The position numbers were made by a program, and so were the translations under genes. A model generated the notes under the pieces. That model was not told the origin of the DNA. It worked only from the letters and a program-made list of their open reading frames with translations, and made no database searches. From contig CAJNYU010003505.1 in NCBI GenBank assembly GCA_905331475.1, forward strand, positions 62,001 to 126,000: a stretch of DNA of 64,000 nt, written 5' to 3'. Position 1 is the first letter of the stretch; every line of letters begins with the position of its first letter. Shown in pieces: positions 32,665 to 44,954 of this stretch. The DNA comes from Rotaria socialis (taxonomy: Eukaryota > Rotifera > Eurotatoria > Philodinida > Philodinidae).

Positions 32665-35600
32665 ATGATCAATAAAATACTCCGTAAGGTAAGTTTCTTA
32701 AATATCAAGCCTGTTGGAAGAACGCATATTGGATTAATTCAGTTATATTTATCAACGGCTTATAAACTGTATAAGTTTGCTTGTGTGCCTATGCGAGATT
32801 ATACTACATGTCTTCCACGATGATTTTCTAGCTTGTTTTTGTCTCACCCAATACCTGCATACACTAATTATCAATTATATACGACCATATGAGACAGGCC
32901 ACTTAAACTAAGAGCGAACGTGGTAATTTGAGAATGGTGTATACATCTGCATACAAAAAATCTACAACAATCCTCTAAATTCATTGTAGAATATGAGAAC
33001 AATAGCTCATAATACACGAAACATGACAGTACTGTTTTCTCTATGTGATTGCAAAGCAACTTTTATCTGTATTACCGTCAATAAATCTTATTCTGAGTGT
33101 GAAAACAGTGTCACAAAATGGCTATGTTTAGCCATTCTCTACCGTCTTTAGATTAGCAGTGTTTTGTCGTGTGTTATTGCAAAAACAGGCTCGTTTTTCC
33201 AGATAAAAATTTTATTACTGAAATTTACGTTTGAAAATGAAGATGAAGCCTTGAAGTCAAAGATGATTTGAGTCGAACATCTACTCCGAGAAAGAAGAAA
33301 TTTCTCGATTGAATTCAGCTACAACAATTACCTATCTATCATCACTAATTGGCGATTGATATTGAATGATGTAATAATAAACAGCACGATTACTCATGGT
33401 ATTACTTGTATATAGAACAAGTAATCATTTGTACCTAGTTGTTAGCTAGATCAAGTGCAAGAGTTCACTATAGATATTATTTAATCTATTCGATGAAATG
33501 ATAACCCATAATATAGTTTCAGTGAAGTGAAATGATAAAGTTTTATTCTGTCTAAACAATGCAAAATAACGATTTTCTGAAAAATAACTTTTCAAGCACT
33601 GTGAACGATCCATATTTATATTTAGTTTCGTCGCTCTAATAATACAATTACTTCAAGTGAGACAAATGCACCAGTGAAAACGACTAGTGAAGAGGAGGTC
33701 AGTGTTTAGCAAAAGTATCCTTTATATTTCAATTAACATTTTTTACTCAAAATCAGGAACATCACGAATGGGATCGTCCTATAGAGTTTGTTTTTTCACT
33801 TATTTCAAACTCGGTAGGGCTTGGTAATGTCTGGCGTTTTCCGTATCTTGCTGCCAGAAGTGGTGGTGGTGCGTCATTTATATTTACTGATTTCTTTCAG
33901 TTCATTCTATATTCTAGGTGCCTTTCTTATCCCATATTTTGTTTTATATTTCCTTATTGGAGCACCTCTCTATTACTTGGAATTAGCCCTTGGCCAATTT
34001 TCAAGTCGAGGTCCAGCTACTGCATTCATTCTTGCTAAAGGATGGCAAGGTAAATTAATTTGGAAATAAAAGATTGTTTAATCTAAGTTTGACTTTTTCA
34101 GGTGTCGGTTTTGCAATGATTATCAACAGTGTATTATGCATGCTCTATTATAATGTGGTTATCTCATGGGCGCTTTTCTATTTTATATCATCGTTTCGAA
34201 AGCGTCTTCTATGGTCTGATTGTGGGCATTGGTGGAATACAGTCCGTTGTTTCGTTCCTGGAGATCGTGGAACAACTTACACAATCAATGGGACTACGTT
34301 TAATTGCACAAAATTACAGTATCAAAATCCTATTCAACACCAGTGCACAGTAATAAATCTGACAGATAGAATCACTGCCACTGAAGAGTTCTACTAGTAA
34401 GAATAAAAGAAATTTGGTTGCATCAGTTGCAATCATTTATTCTGAGAGTTAGATGGTAGTTTTATGTGTTTTTTTTCTTATTCGAAGCAATCTTCTTCTG
34501 CAGAAAAGTAAGAGTTTCGATGATTTTGGCACACCAACACTTTACATGGCTCTTTCATTACTTGTTTCTTGGGTTATTGTTTGCCTATGTATCATTAAAG
34601 GTGTCAAAACATCTGGCAAGGTTTGATTCCTCTTATATACCTCCTTTTTGTTTTACATTTATATCGATAGGTTGCGTACTTCACGGCTATTTTCCCATAT
34701 GTTGTTCTGTTGATTCTAATCATTTATACTTCAACGTTAAGTGGCGCAGTTGATGGTGTTAAATTTTATATTATTCCCAAATGGGAGTTGGTTGGTGATT
34801 TTAAAGTATGATTTAGCCTTCATATATTTGCAAAAAAATGACCCAGAGAATGAGTTTTCTCAAGAAAATGACAACAGAAGTTATATACGAAACTAATTAG
34901 TACCAGTTGGGATTATAACTTTGTTATAGGACTAATGCGGTATGATATTAAGCAGTTCAGAAATTAGAAAAAAAATTGCTTGACCAAAAATGTTGAGAAA
35001 AGAGTTGGTTGATGTTTAAAATTTTTTAAATAGCTCGTCGTTCTTCGAAGTTACCTGCAGATCGTATAACTTAGAATACAATTTAAATTTAACTAGATTT
35101 TGACAGAGTTCTACCGAGTTGAGTATAATTACCACGTAACTAGTAATTGCAGTATTTAACTTGTTCCCATTTCCCGAACTTCAAAGAATAGCATTCAAAT
35201 TCATTTCTTGCTATTTGGTCAAACCATCTTTTGTCACTATTGTATCAATGATTACGATATTTTTGTTAATGATCGTAGAAAGAAAAATATCTATTTGGTG
35301 ATCAATATGAACATAATAAAAGAGAACAGCATTTTTTTATCTCTCACGTATCTGGAAATCATACACATTTATACAGCCAGCGTTTGAAATAGTTGTTTTT
35401 TAGTTTTTTTCCAATAGAATTTTCGTTGAGATCCAACTTTAGAAATTTCTATATTAATAGTTATTCCTTGCATTCTTTTACAATGTGTTTTTATATCAGT
35501 CATCATATTCGGCTCACGGGCGTGCGCGAGCGTTATAAAATTTCGTTAAACTAACAACACCTTATTTTGAATGAATACCGCTGGCTTTTACATCTTTTTC

Positions 35601-37436
35601 TGATGAATGAAAACACTAAATGATTCATTGAATACATCTGAGAAAAAAAATTTTTGTACTTTCATTCTGTATGATGAATTCACTCTCTGTATATTTTTTA
35701 AACCATGGAGACATTGACTTTATCTGAAAAATCTTTTTTTCTATAATCTATTAACAGGAGCAGAAAGAAAAAAGATAGTAGTTATCAGTAAATGTGTTTT
35801 TTTCGCGCATTCTAATCTCAACTGAAATTCTCATGTCAACTGTGACATATGCATAATACGCAATTCTCTAGCATAGTTCTACATGAACTATGAAGTAAAA
35901 ATATTTCTTATGAAAATATCTTTCCGAGTGCTCAATGTATGATTTAAAATAAAACAAGAAACAGTTCTTTTATTCTTTTTTAAGACATGGCAAGCAGCCG
36001 CTTCGCAAGTGTTTTTCTCGTTGGGTCTTAGTTTCGGTTCACTGATGGCTTATTCAGCATCGAATAAGTTTGATAATAACTTTTTCAAGTGAATTCATTT
36101 TATTTTTGTCACGTACAGCAAATGTTTTCGAAATTACTTTAGGCAAATGTGCATCGTTGTCTCCTGTGATTGTTTAACGGGAGTCTTTGCTGGATTTGCT
36201 GTTTTTGCTACTATTGGTTTTCTAGCTAAGGCTTTGAATGAAACTGTAGAGAAATACGCAGCATCATCAGGACCCGGTTTGGCATTCATCACTTATCCAG
36301 AAGCTATTTCAAACATGCCAGCTAGTCCATTCTTTGCCATTATCTTCTTTCTAATGTTGCTTGCACTTGGCTTAGGCTCTCAGGTGAATAAGATGGTCAT
36401 TCTCTATACATTATATTCAAAATTACATACATACCTTTAGTTTGCATTGACTGATGTTCCAATAACATCACTCGTGGAGTTGTTTCCTCGACTTAAAAAA
36501 AAACGTCCAATTGCGGTGGTGATTACTTGTGTTATTTCCTATCTCATTAGTATTACATTCACATGCCCTGTACGCGAATTTATTTCTACCTTTTTATTTT
36601 CATTTAAGTATATGAATTGTATCTAGGGTGGTATTTACTTTTTTGAACTTCTTCAAGAGTATTCAGCAAATACTTCTATGCTAGTTGTCGGGTTTTTTGA
36701 AGTGATTGTCATATCATACATTTATGGTATGTTGTTTCATTCTTATGTTTACTATCCTTCTTTTTACATTTATTATTACTAGGATTTAATCGATTTATGA
36801 ACGACGTAGAAATGATGCTACGGAAACGAGCTGCAGAATATTATCTATTTTTAACTTGGTACATATCAGCGCCATTACTCATTATTGTATGTATCGATAT
36901 GATGTGATCCTTAATGGCGACCTTAGCAGCATGCATATTTTATATGTGTTTTCTTTTCATGTTAAGATCATCACTATAACAAAACTTATCTCTGCCGAAC
37001 CAATAAAACTTGGTGCAGGTGGTGGATTTCCTGAGTATATATTCCCGAGATGGAGCACCATATTGGGCTGGTTTATCTTCGTTTTTTGTATAATTCCTAT
37101 TCCTCTTGTATTTCTAGTCAACTACATAAAGGAATGCTTGTCATTACGTGCAGCGAAACGGGTAAATGGTGTCATATTTTCATATTATGCTAGTCACGTT
37201 TATTTTGATAGAATCCCAAATCACCGATCCAAAATAATGTGCCAAAGCCTATTTACTTGCATGCATTAACTGAAAACAATTCACCAAGTGAGGATTGGGG
37301 TCCTAAAAGAAAAGAAAATCAAATAGGTCTTTATCAACGAAAAAAAGAACCATTTGATAACCATGGAATACCATTAGAAATCTTGACTGGTGATTCCGAT
37401 CGCAGAAAAGAGTTATCGAACAATGAACAATATTAA
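32665..37436 (+). CDS. SLC6A: SLC6-family Na+-coupled amino-acid/neurotransmitter transporter
   Basis: Fourteen exons join in frame to 666 aa: 32665-32688, 33626-33697, 33757-33868, 33918-34049, 34102-34396, 34488-34620, 34671-34805, 35985-36088, 36143-36383, 36441-36569, 36627-36726, 36783-36886, 36967-37161 and 37212-37436. The family signature is complete. TM1 carries [22 protein letters not shown] and [13 protein letters not shown] follow, then a large Cys-containing outer loop 2 (CGHWWNT, NCT glycosylation site). TM6 has [20 protein letters not shown]. Next come LVFI-like [23 protein letters not shown] and, near the C-terminus, WGP. TM1 lacks the Asp of monoamine transporters, so an amino-acid, GABA or osmolyte-type substrate is likely. 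Odd: TM7 has Asp345 where family members have Asn, and Gly349 where Cl-dependent members have Ser. Exon 1 (eight codons) is the least certain. Intron 7 is 1179 bp and featureless. Confidence 0.95.
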
Positions 37437-38773
37437 AAACGCCGATTTTGATCATTATGAACAATGAATACCTTCTATTTTTCTTCTAAACATAGAATTC
37501 TATTCAACTGATAAGAGCAAATCTATCGTCTTTCCAATTTAATTACATTTATATTTAGACTAAGAATCTCATGAATATTCAAGCAAAGTCTGATATAGTA
37601 TATACACAGTGAGAAACATTAGCATTGTAGAAGATTGGCAAATGTAAGTTCGGTGAATCATGATATCTGTCTATTGTATAGCACATTAAGGTGCAAAAAT
37701 GAAATCTAATGGACTAAAACAATCGTAATTGTCGGATAAAAAGGACAAATTGAAGAAAACTGGTGCACTATTTTGATTTCAAAACGTGTTATAATTCAAT
37801 CAACTCATTTTTTAGTTAACATATCTATTTAAATTCGAACACTGAATTGCACTGGCATGCTCGCCAGAGAGAGTTGAATCAGACTATAATGAATTAGTTT
37901 CTCGAAAAGAGTGTCAATCTAAAAATAGACTTTTTAAGAATTACGTTTAACACAATCTATTCTAATGAATATGTAATAAAAATTCTACTTTGAGCATCTT
38001 TGTTTTCAAACAGGATTTTCTCCCAAATTTCGAATTAATTGATCTAACGTGCAACATGGAAATGATGTATACGAAATTCTCTAAAGTTTTGAGCACGCTG
38101 CAAAATTAACCACTGAAATATAATAGTTTTGAAAGTTCTCATTGGTACGCAAGTGAGTCTGAATGCAAATCTTTTGTGTTTATATAACTACCATAAATAA
38201 CGTACAATCAACTCTGCTTGTACAACAAGACTGGGTGAGATTGAGCCAAATATTTTTTACGACTATGAATAACAAAGCCCACCGTCTCTCTTAGCGTTAT
38301 AGTATTGTGCCACTCTTGGTTAGCATGTTTTTGGCTTGATTTGAAGTTACATCTGAATAAATTCTTGATATTGCCAGCAGAAATAAACGAGTTTGAATGT
38401 TATCATGAGAGAATATTAAGTATTACTCCAATGATAAATCAGAAAAAACTATTTTAAATTGAAACTATCCAATATCAGCTTGGAGAGAACCATTTTCAAT
38501 ATCTATCTATTAAAAAACGTCATTCAATGTAAAGAATGGCCATGATAAATGGAAACAAAAATAGTAGTTACTCGTACGCAACGCCTCTCTTCTAGAGAAT
38601 TCCCATTTCAATAAATTTCTAAACATTAATTACACACCTACGTAAAGAAATAGTTGTCATCTCTTGTCTCATTCAAAAATATAGAGAAACAAAAAATTAG
38701 TGAAGTAGCTACGAAGTTTTTCTTTCACGCTTCGATCGAATTTCTTCTTCACACCAGAAAAATTCAATAATTA
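37437..38773. other. Intergenic region, no gene seen
   Basis: The 3' flank of the SLC6 gene and the upstream region of the small secreted-protein gene. AT-rich; nothing recognised. Confidence 0.5.
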
Positions 38774-39252
38774 ATGCTGAAACGAAAACAGTTTCTATGC
38801 CTATCAAATATTATTCTTATCTTTTTTATCATTACGATCAATGCTCATGTACAAGGAAAATATAGGCTCCGTGAACTGCCAAACAAAGATAGGCAAATAG
38901 AATATATACTCGATTCTACCAGAGCCAATTTAAAACGTATTCCAGCTGTGCAACTAAGACGACTGGCAAATGCCGTTGACTATTTCAAGGGTGTTCCTCA
39001 AGCGAAAAGAAGAAATTATCAAGAAAAAAAAACTATTTCATAAGACGTGCTACTAGCAAGACATTTGAAGATTATATGGACGATTTTAGACAATTTCTCA
39101 GCAGCTTAAACGACATTCAAGTCTATATAGCTTACGAGAAAACCAAAGAAATTGAAGAACAGTCACTAGATCAACAAATGAAATATGTCGACGAGTCTAT
39201 TGCTCATTTAAACGCATGTGGTGATCCAAAACATGCCCAAGAACAACAATAA
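38774..39252 (+). CDS. Small secreted protein, unrecognised; frame split at an A run
   Basis: The frame starting at 38774 encodes a basic N-terminus, a strong signal peptide (LCLSNIILIFFIITINAHVQG) and a charged, helix-rich mature part (DRQIEYILDSTRANLKRIPA), and stops at 39041-39043. A second open frame runs on to a TAA at 39250-39252 with similar helical character (TFEDYMDDFRQFLSSL, YVDESIAHLNACGD). The two frames meet at a run of nine A (39024-39032), so a one-base length difference there separates them. It could be a homopolymer sequencing error, a polymorphism or a decayed gene. If read as one, the product is a secreted helical protein of about 158 aa. I recognise no family. Confidence 0.5.
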
Positions 39253-40201
39253 CTCGTGCTAAACTTTCGCCACAATGGTTACAATAACAATGTGATTAAT
39301 ATTCTATTAGCCACACATCACATTGAAGAATAAATCCCTTTTTTATAATTATCTATTTATTCTTTATTTTTTATTCATATGTATTAGTTAGAAAAATTTT
39401 ATTTTATATTTATTTCTTTATATTCCGTTCCTTGACTTTTTTGTCCATTCCTCTAAATAAAACAAACATATCTACGAGGAAAGTACTGCTCTTGAGCATG
39501 AGACTTGCGTAAATCATACGGCTGATAAATATCATAAATTATTCAACATATGTATAATAATCATTTTTTTAAGTATAATTTCTATTCAACTAGATAGCAT
39601 TACTGACGACAGTCCAACACGATCGTACGCTGCCGCATGTGATAGCATGTATGATGGTATAGAACTGTACAACAAGAAAACGATTAGTTTTTTTCCCAGT
39701 TTCATAACATCAAACTAATTCGAACCGGAATTGAGTCGGAAATTCGAGTTCTATCGGATGGTATATATCAAGTGAAGTGTTGCTCACGATGGACCAGAAG
39801 GTATTCTGCTAATATCCAGACTCTAGGATAAAAGCAATGCTAAAGATTAATTAAAAAATGCATCGTCCATATCGTATATACTTGTCCTATTATATCACTC
39901 GATAAGTAGCTACCACAGCTCGTGGCATGAATGGACGTTTATTTATCTACTTCACATCAATAGAATATGATTTCTTTCCATTCAAAATAAACTAGAATTG
40001 GAGAGAACGAGAGATAGATTTTTTATGAAAAAAAGGTGCACAAACATATGAAATGTATGATAGAAAAAAAAAAGATTAAAGGGAAATAAGAGGATTAATA
40101 AGGAATAATGTTAATATCAACATCGGTATCCATCAAATGGCAACATGATAGGCATTTTAATGGATGCGATTTAACTATTAATTGTTTATTCAGTAATCAT
40201 C
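39253..40201. other. Intergenic region between convergent genes
   Basis: AT-rich, holding the 3' sides of the secreted-protein gene and the mucin-stalked membrane gene. No element recognised. Confidence 0.5.
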
Positions 40202-43200
40202 TTATCCAGTCTCTTGACTCGGCGTATCAGATTCATTGACTATTGAAAACAAGTTATATTGTTGGCGGACTGTTATTGATTTCGGATTAGAAGCCAGTCT
40301 TTTCAACTTAACAACGTTGACGTTGTTACTTTTCGGTACTTCCCACGGCTGATCTACGAATGAATTCGTTTCAAAATTTTTATGACGCCTTTTCTTAGTA
40401 TCATAGAGATTTATATTCATCTGTTGACTTTTGCCTGATACTGGCCCTTGGTTGAACAATGGCTTGACAGTGTTGATCCGATTGCTTTTAGTCGACAAGA
40501 CCTGACGGGGTTCTAATGTCGTACACTGCTGAAGATGATAAGTTTCTACCAAATGTTGTGAACCCATTGTTTTAACAAGGCTTAAATCAAAATTTTGATG
40601 AATCGGTACGCTATTAAAGGTCGGATTTGAAACAGATGAATCTATCATTCTATCTTCTACTGTTGCAATACGAATATGTCGCATGCTATTTCTATTAATC
40701 GTCTTTCTATATGTGTTGACTGGTTCAGTAGTCAGCATGTTTTCCGATCTGATTGAATGATAATTCCACGCATGTGTACTCGTATTGCTTGAAAGTTCGA
40801 TCGGTGGGTTCGAATGGCCATCGTATTCAACATCAGAGTCAGCTGTTATATGATACATCCAGCAAGTGCCGTCCGACGTTTTTAGAAGTGCAACAGGAAT
40901 ACTGTTTTGAAATGAAAATTGTTTAGTATAAAGAAACTTCGATGTTAAAATATTCAAATATTTTCCTGCCTTGAGATTTAAATGAAATTCATCTCTGAAA
41001 TACTATACTTGAGCTAGTGACTAGGTTTAGCTACTTACACTGGTATTTATCTCAGTTTTTATGCTACATAAATAATATATTATGAGAACAAGTTCTATAA
41101 TTAGTAACAGTAGAATTCGAAGTCTTACCAACACAAGCAATATATACAGCAACAGCAAATGCCACTTAAAAGCAAGACAAAAAATAGCCCTGACATGACT
41201 CCAATCATTAACCAGTTGATATTGCTTTCTAATTTTCAATTAAATCATCTGATAATCTAGGGAATATATTTAGATTTGGCCCTACCTGCAGCAATTGTTG
41301 TTGTCTGTGTAGTCCTAAAATGATAGAAATAGCTCAAATGATTGCTGTTGTATTCTTTTGTTTAAGTAAATTGAAATCATCCTAATACATCCATTTTTAT
41401 AATTATCATGATTAGGGTAAAAAGAACGAAAGAAGAAGAAGAGAGTACGAACAATTACAACGATCATCATGAAGAAGATTCTCATACACTTTACGGTTTG
41501 CATGAAAAGATAAAAAGATAGACATGAAAATAATAGCAACGTGTCTCTATCCAATATCTTAAAAAATGACCTATTCTCTTTAGGACATGGATAAGCGCTT
41601 AGATGTGGATCTGTGCTACAAACAGTTTAGGTTGAGGTTTAGTCTTTACAAGGCTCAATATATCCAAAGCCATAATCTACGTATGATCATTTGTTTGAAT
41701 CTGTAGCATAGTACTAAATTTCTATTTAAACATCATATTCGAAATACATAGCAAAATAGGTGTGAATAAGATTTCGTTGTAGATATGTGTGTTTGCGCTG
41801 AACACTGAAGAATAGATTTATAATGGCATCGGCGCAGCTACACATTCAAAAATCTTCCTGCTTTTTTTCGAGGGTATCTCGTCGTTAATTTGAATCGAAT
41901 CCTATCGCTACGATTATAAAAATGGTAACCGTCTTTGAAGGTCGTTTCTGAGAAAAGAAGTAAAAAGGGGCCGAGATGAAAGTTGCTGTTGGAATAGATT
42001 TAAGAATTTTTATTTTCTAATTCCACTGAACATCCTCAAGATATATCCGACCATTTATCGCCGTATGTCTTTGAACTGAGTACTCAGAAAATCACCAGCA
42101 ATCAATTTTTCACTGAGATTTTGAAATAAGTTAATCGTAAGATTGAAGTATTAACTCAATTCCATTTTTTTCGTCCCTGATTTATTTCCATAACTATCTA
42201 TCAGCCTGATAGATCTTGTTTTACTCAATCATGGATCTATAAAATTTACTTTGAACAAAGTCGAGAACGGCGACTCTCCTGACTAAGTATTTTATGAGTT
42301 ACCACAATATTAAAAATGAAGAAATGGTATTCATAGGGAAAATCAAGTAGAATCCGTTGACTCTTATAAAAGAATGATTCTATGACAAGAGCTTCATTCG
42401 AAGTCCCGATGCTTACGTTGTGGCTGTTGTAATAGTCGATGTCGTAGAAGTGGTAGTGGATGTTGTTGTTGTCGTCGTTGTTGTGGTGGATGTTGTTGTT
42501 GTCGTTGTCGTTGTCGTAGTAGTTGTGGATGTAGTCGCCGTCGTTGTGGTGGATGTAGTTGTTGTGGTGGTAGTAGATGTTGTAGTTGTCGTTGTCGTCG
42601 TCGTAGTAGTTGTGGAAGTAGTCGTCGTCGTTGTGGCGGATGTAGTTGTTGTGGATGTTGTTATTGTCGTTGTGGTGGATGTTGTTGCTGTAGTTGTTGT
42701 GGATGTAGTTGTCGTAGTAGTTGTCGTTGTGGTTGTTGTAGTAGTTGTTGTTGAAGTAGAAGTGCTGGTTGTTGTGGAAGAAGTGCTGGTAGAGGTTGTG
42801 GAAGTGGTAGTTGTTGAAGTAGTTGAACTGCTGGTTGTCGAAGTAGTCGATGTTGTCGATGTAGTTGTTGTCGTGCAAGGTAAACCTGTTGTAATTACGG
42901 TCAATGTAACACAATAGATCGGCGATTGGACAATTTCACTAGTTAAAAATATTAAAAAAAAGAGATATCAGAATGTACAAAAAACGCTAGAAAACAGTGG
43001 CATACTCTGTGTAAGCTATTGCGCACAGAGTCTGAGCCCCAGCTTGACTACTCTGAGGAGTCCAAGTGATCGTCACATAAGCAAGTGATGCGTTTGTTGT
43101 TGAACCTGTCAGGTTACTAACTTTCACACCTGATATGGACTGCGATATTACTATATCAGCAATTCCGACTGTGCTAGAATTACATAGATTAATCGCAGAT

Positions 43201-44954
43201 AAATTGAAACTCGCCGAAACGCCAATTTGAAATTCTAAGCAACCTGTTACAGGAAGAATGATCGGTGATGATGTGCATGTTAGTGCTGGCATGACGTAAA
43301 TGAGGAATTGAACTGGAATTGAACTCATAGGGGTGGTACTAGATTTGTTGATGAAATCTTCGACCTGTAGACAAAAACAAGATTGCATTAGCATGGAATA
43401 ATCATATGGAAATTTGTTCTAATCAGTCTGTGTTGATTTTCAAATGTTGCTTTTCGGTCGAGAAAATCAAGCTCTTTCAATTTAAAATCGTTAGCTTTTA
43501 TGCAAATGTATGCTCTTTCAAAAATTCGTTAGCAGTAACATAAGTTTTAACTGAAAATAACCGAGAAGTATTTATTAACTTCATCTAGGTGCAAAAAGTT
43601 TCACTTATTTTTTACAAAGTCAATAATCTAATGCACAAAAATTCAATAGAAAAGATCGTAAGTAAACTGTTCTTTAAACGGTCAACAATGATCATTGATC
43701 AGTTTAGGATTTTTATCCGGAATTGATGTTTCCTCTAGTAAACTATGAAAAGTATACTTTAGAAAATTTTAATTCGAAATACAGATGTTGTTTTTTTTTC
43801 GATCAACCTTTAGATGGTTATACAATCATAGGAGACGATTGTAGTTGTATTAGAAATTTCAATGAATGCTTAAATGGAAGATAATTGGCAAAAAAGGATG
43901 CGTTATAATTACTTACCTGTACAGCCACTGCGTACCATATTCCAACTTGTTGTCCTGTGAGCGTTATAGTACAGTTGTATAGTGTTGTATTCATGGGTAC
44001 AGCATTCGGATAACAAATATCACCGCATTCATCGACTGGATTATGATTCGGATACGATGAAGTTACTTTTTTGGACGTTGTTGTAGTTGTAGTTGTAGAT
44101 GTTATAAGAGGGCAAGTAGGATTTGTTGTGCATGTGCCCGTACAACTGGTTCCTGAACACCCTGGACAAACGCAACTGCAACCCATCAAACACACGGTAG
44201 TAAGGCATCCACTACATGACGCTCTTTTTCTCCGCACATGAGCAACTTCTTCATCAGCAGATAAGTTGTAGTACATAGAATTAGAATCTATGTACGTTTT
44301 GTCATCGTTTTCAAGAGATCTTCTTCTTCTACGATATCCCGAATGATATACAGACCATCGACAACGTATATCGTCACCCGAGTCCGCATCTGATACAGGT
44401 ATTTCAATAGTCGCTGTTGTATTCACAATCACATATTGTGGAGAAATGACACTTGCCACTGGTGGAGTATTCAAAAACCCGTCCGGTCGCATTTGAAGGT
44501 CAATCGAGCATAACAACGACCAACTAAAATTACTTAATGGTGGATTATTCAAACTTGGCCAATAGCCACTCTGATATGCTATCGAAAAAGTTGCATTAGC
44601 AGCGAGCGTAACATTGACTGATCGTTCGCTTCCTAGGATGCCAAGCGACGAACTAACTGAGGTGCAGTCAGTTAAAATATTAACGGGCGTATTGGAATAA
44701 CCACCATCTGTTGAGCAATCATCAACACAAGTCAAATTCATGTTTGTAGTATTGTAGCTGCTCGTCGAAATAGGAACATTGATTGCACAAGACACAGCTG
44801 GATAGCTCCACCAATACGACTGTATAATGGAGACACCAACTGAACTAGAATTGTCATAGGGATCGATCGGTGCCCATCTAATAGTGCCACCATAGAAGTG
44901 ATTCGCTTCGATGAAAGCAGAAGAAAATATAAATATGAAGATGACAATTATCAT
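40202..44954 (-). CDS. Large single-pass membrane protein with Thr-rich mucin stalk
   Basis: Six exons join in frame to 915 aa: 44954-43917, 43364-43006, 42938-42417, 41314-41286, 41228-41129 and 40901-40202. In order: signal peptide (about 1-17); ectodomain starting NHFYGGTIRWAPIDP with many N-glycosylation sites; a first arginine run (RRRRR, 208-212); a furin-type RRKR site (241-244) directly before a Cys-rich block (247-281, twelve Cys); a second ectodomain part; a ~150-residue Thr/Ser stalk (482-640); a transmembrane helix (INWLMIGVMSGLFFVLLLSG) followed by CCCCIYCLC, likely palmitoylated; and a ~235-residue cytoplasmic tail. Intron 3 is about 1.1 kb. Proteins with a similar HFxGGxxxW start occur as unstudied secreted proteins in several invertebrates (recollection, not checked). 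Role unknown; adhesion or surface recognition is inference. The 29-nt exon 4 links what would otherwise look like two genes. Confidence 0.75.

Noticed and set aside
40202-41314. Separate gene starting at 40957 or with its own N-terminal exon
   Set aside because: The 29-nt exon at 41286-41314 accepts exactly the phase left by the Thr-stalk exon, and the total then divides by three, so a single gene is the better model.
42246-42914. Asn/Tyr/His-rich frame overlapping the Thr stalk
   Set aside because: It is a shifted reading of the same trinucleotide repeat. The Thr frame continues from the previous exon and ends at a good donor, while this one does not.
42420-42917. Long Val-rich open frame on the plus strand
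   Set aside because: It is the mirror of the Thr-codon repeat in the mucin stalk on the minus strand. It has no other protein feature, and the minus-strand frame is tied to exons on both sides.
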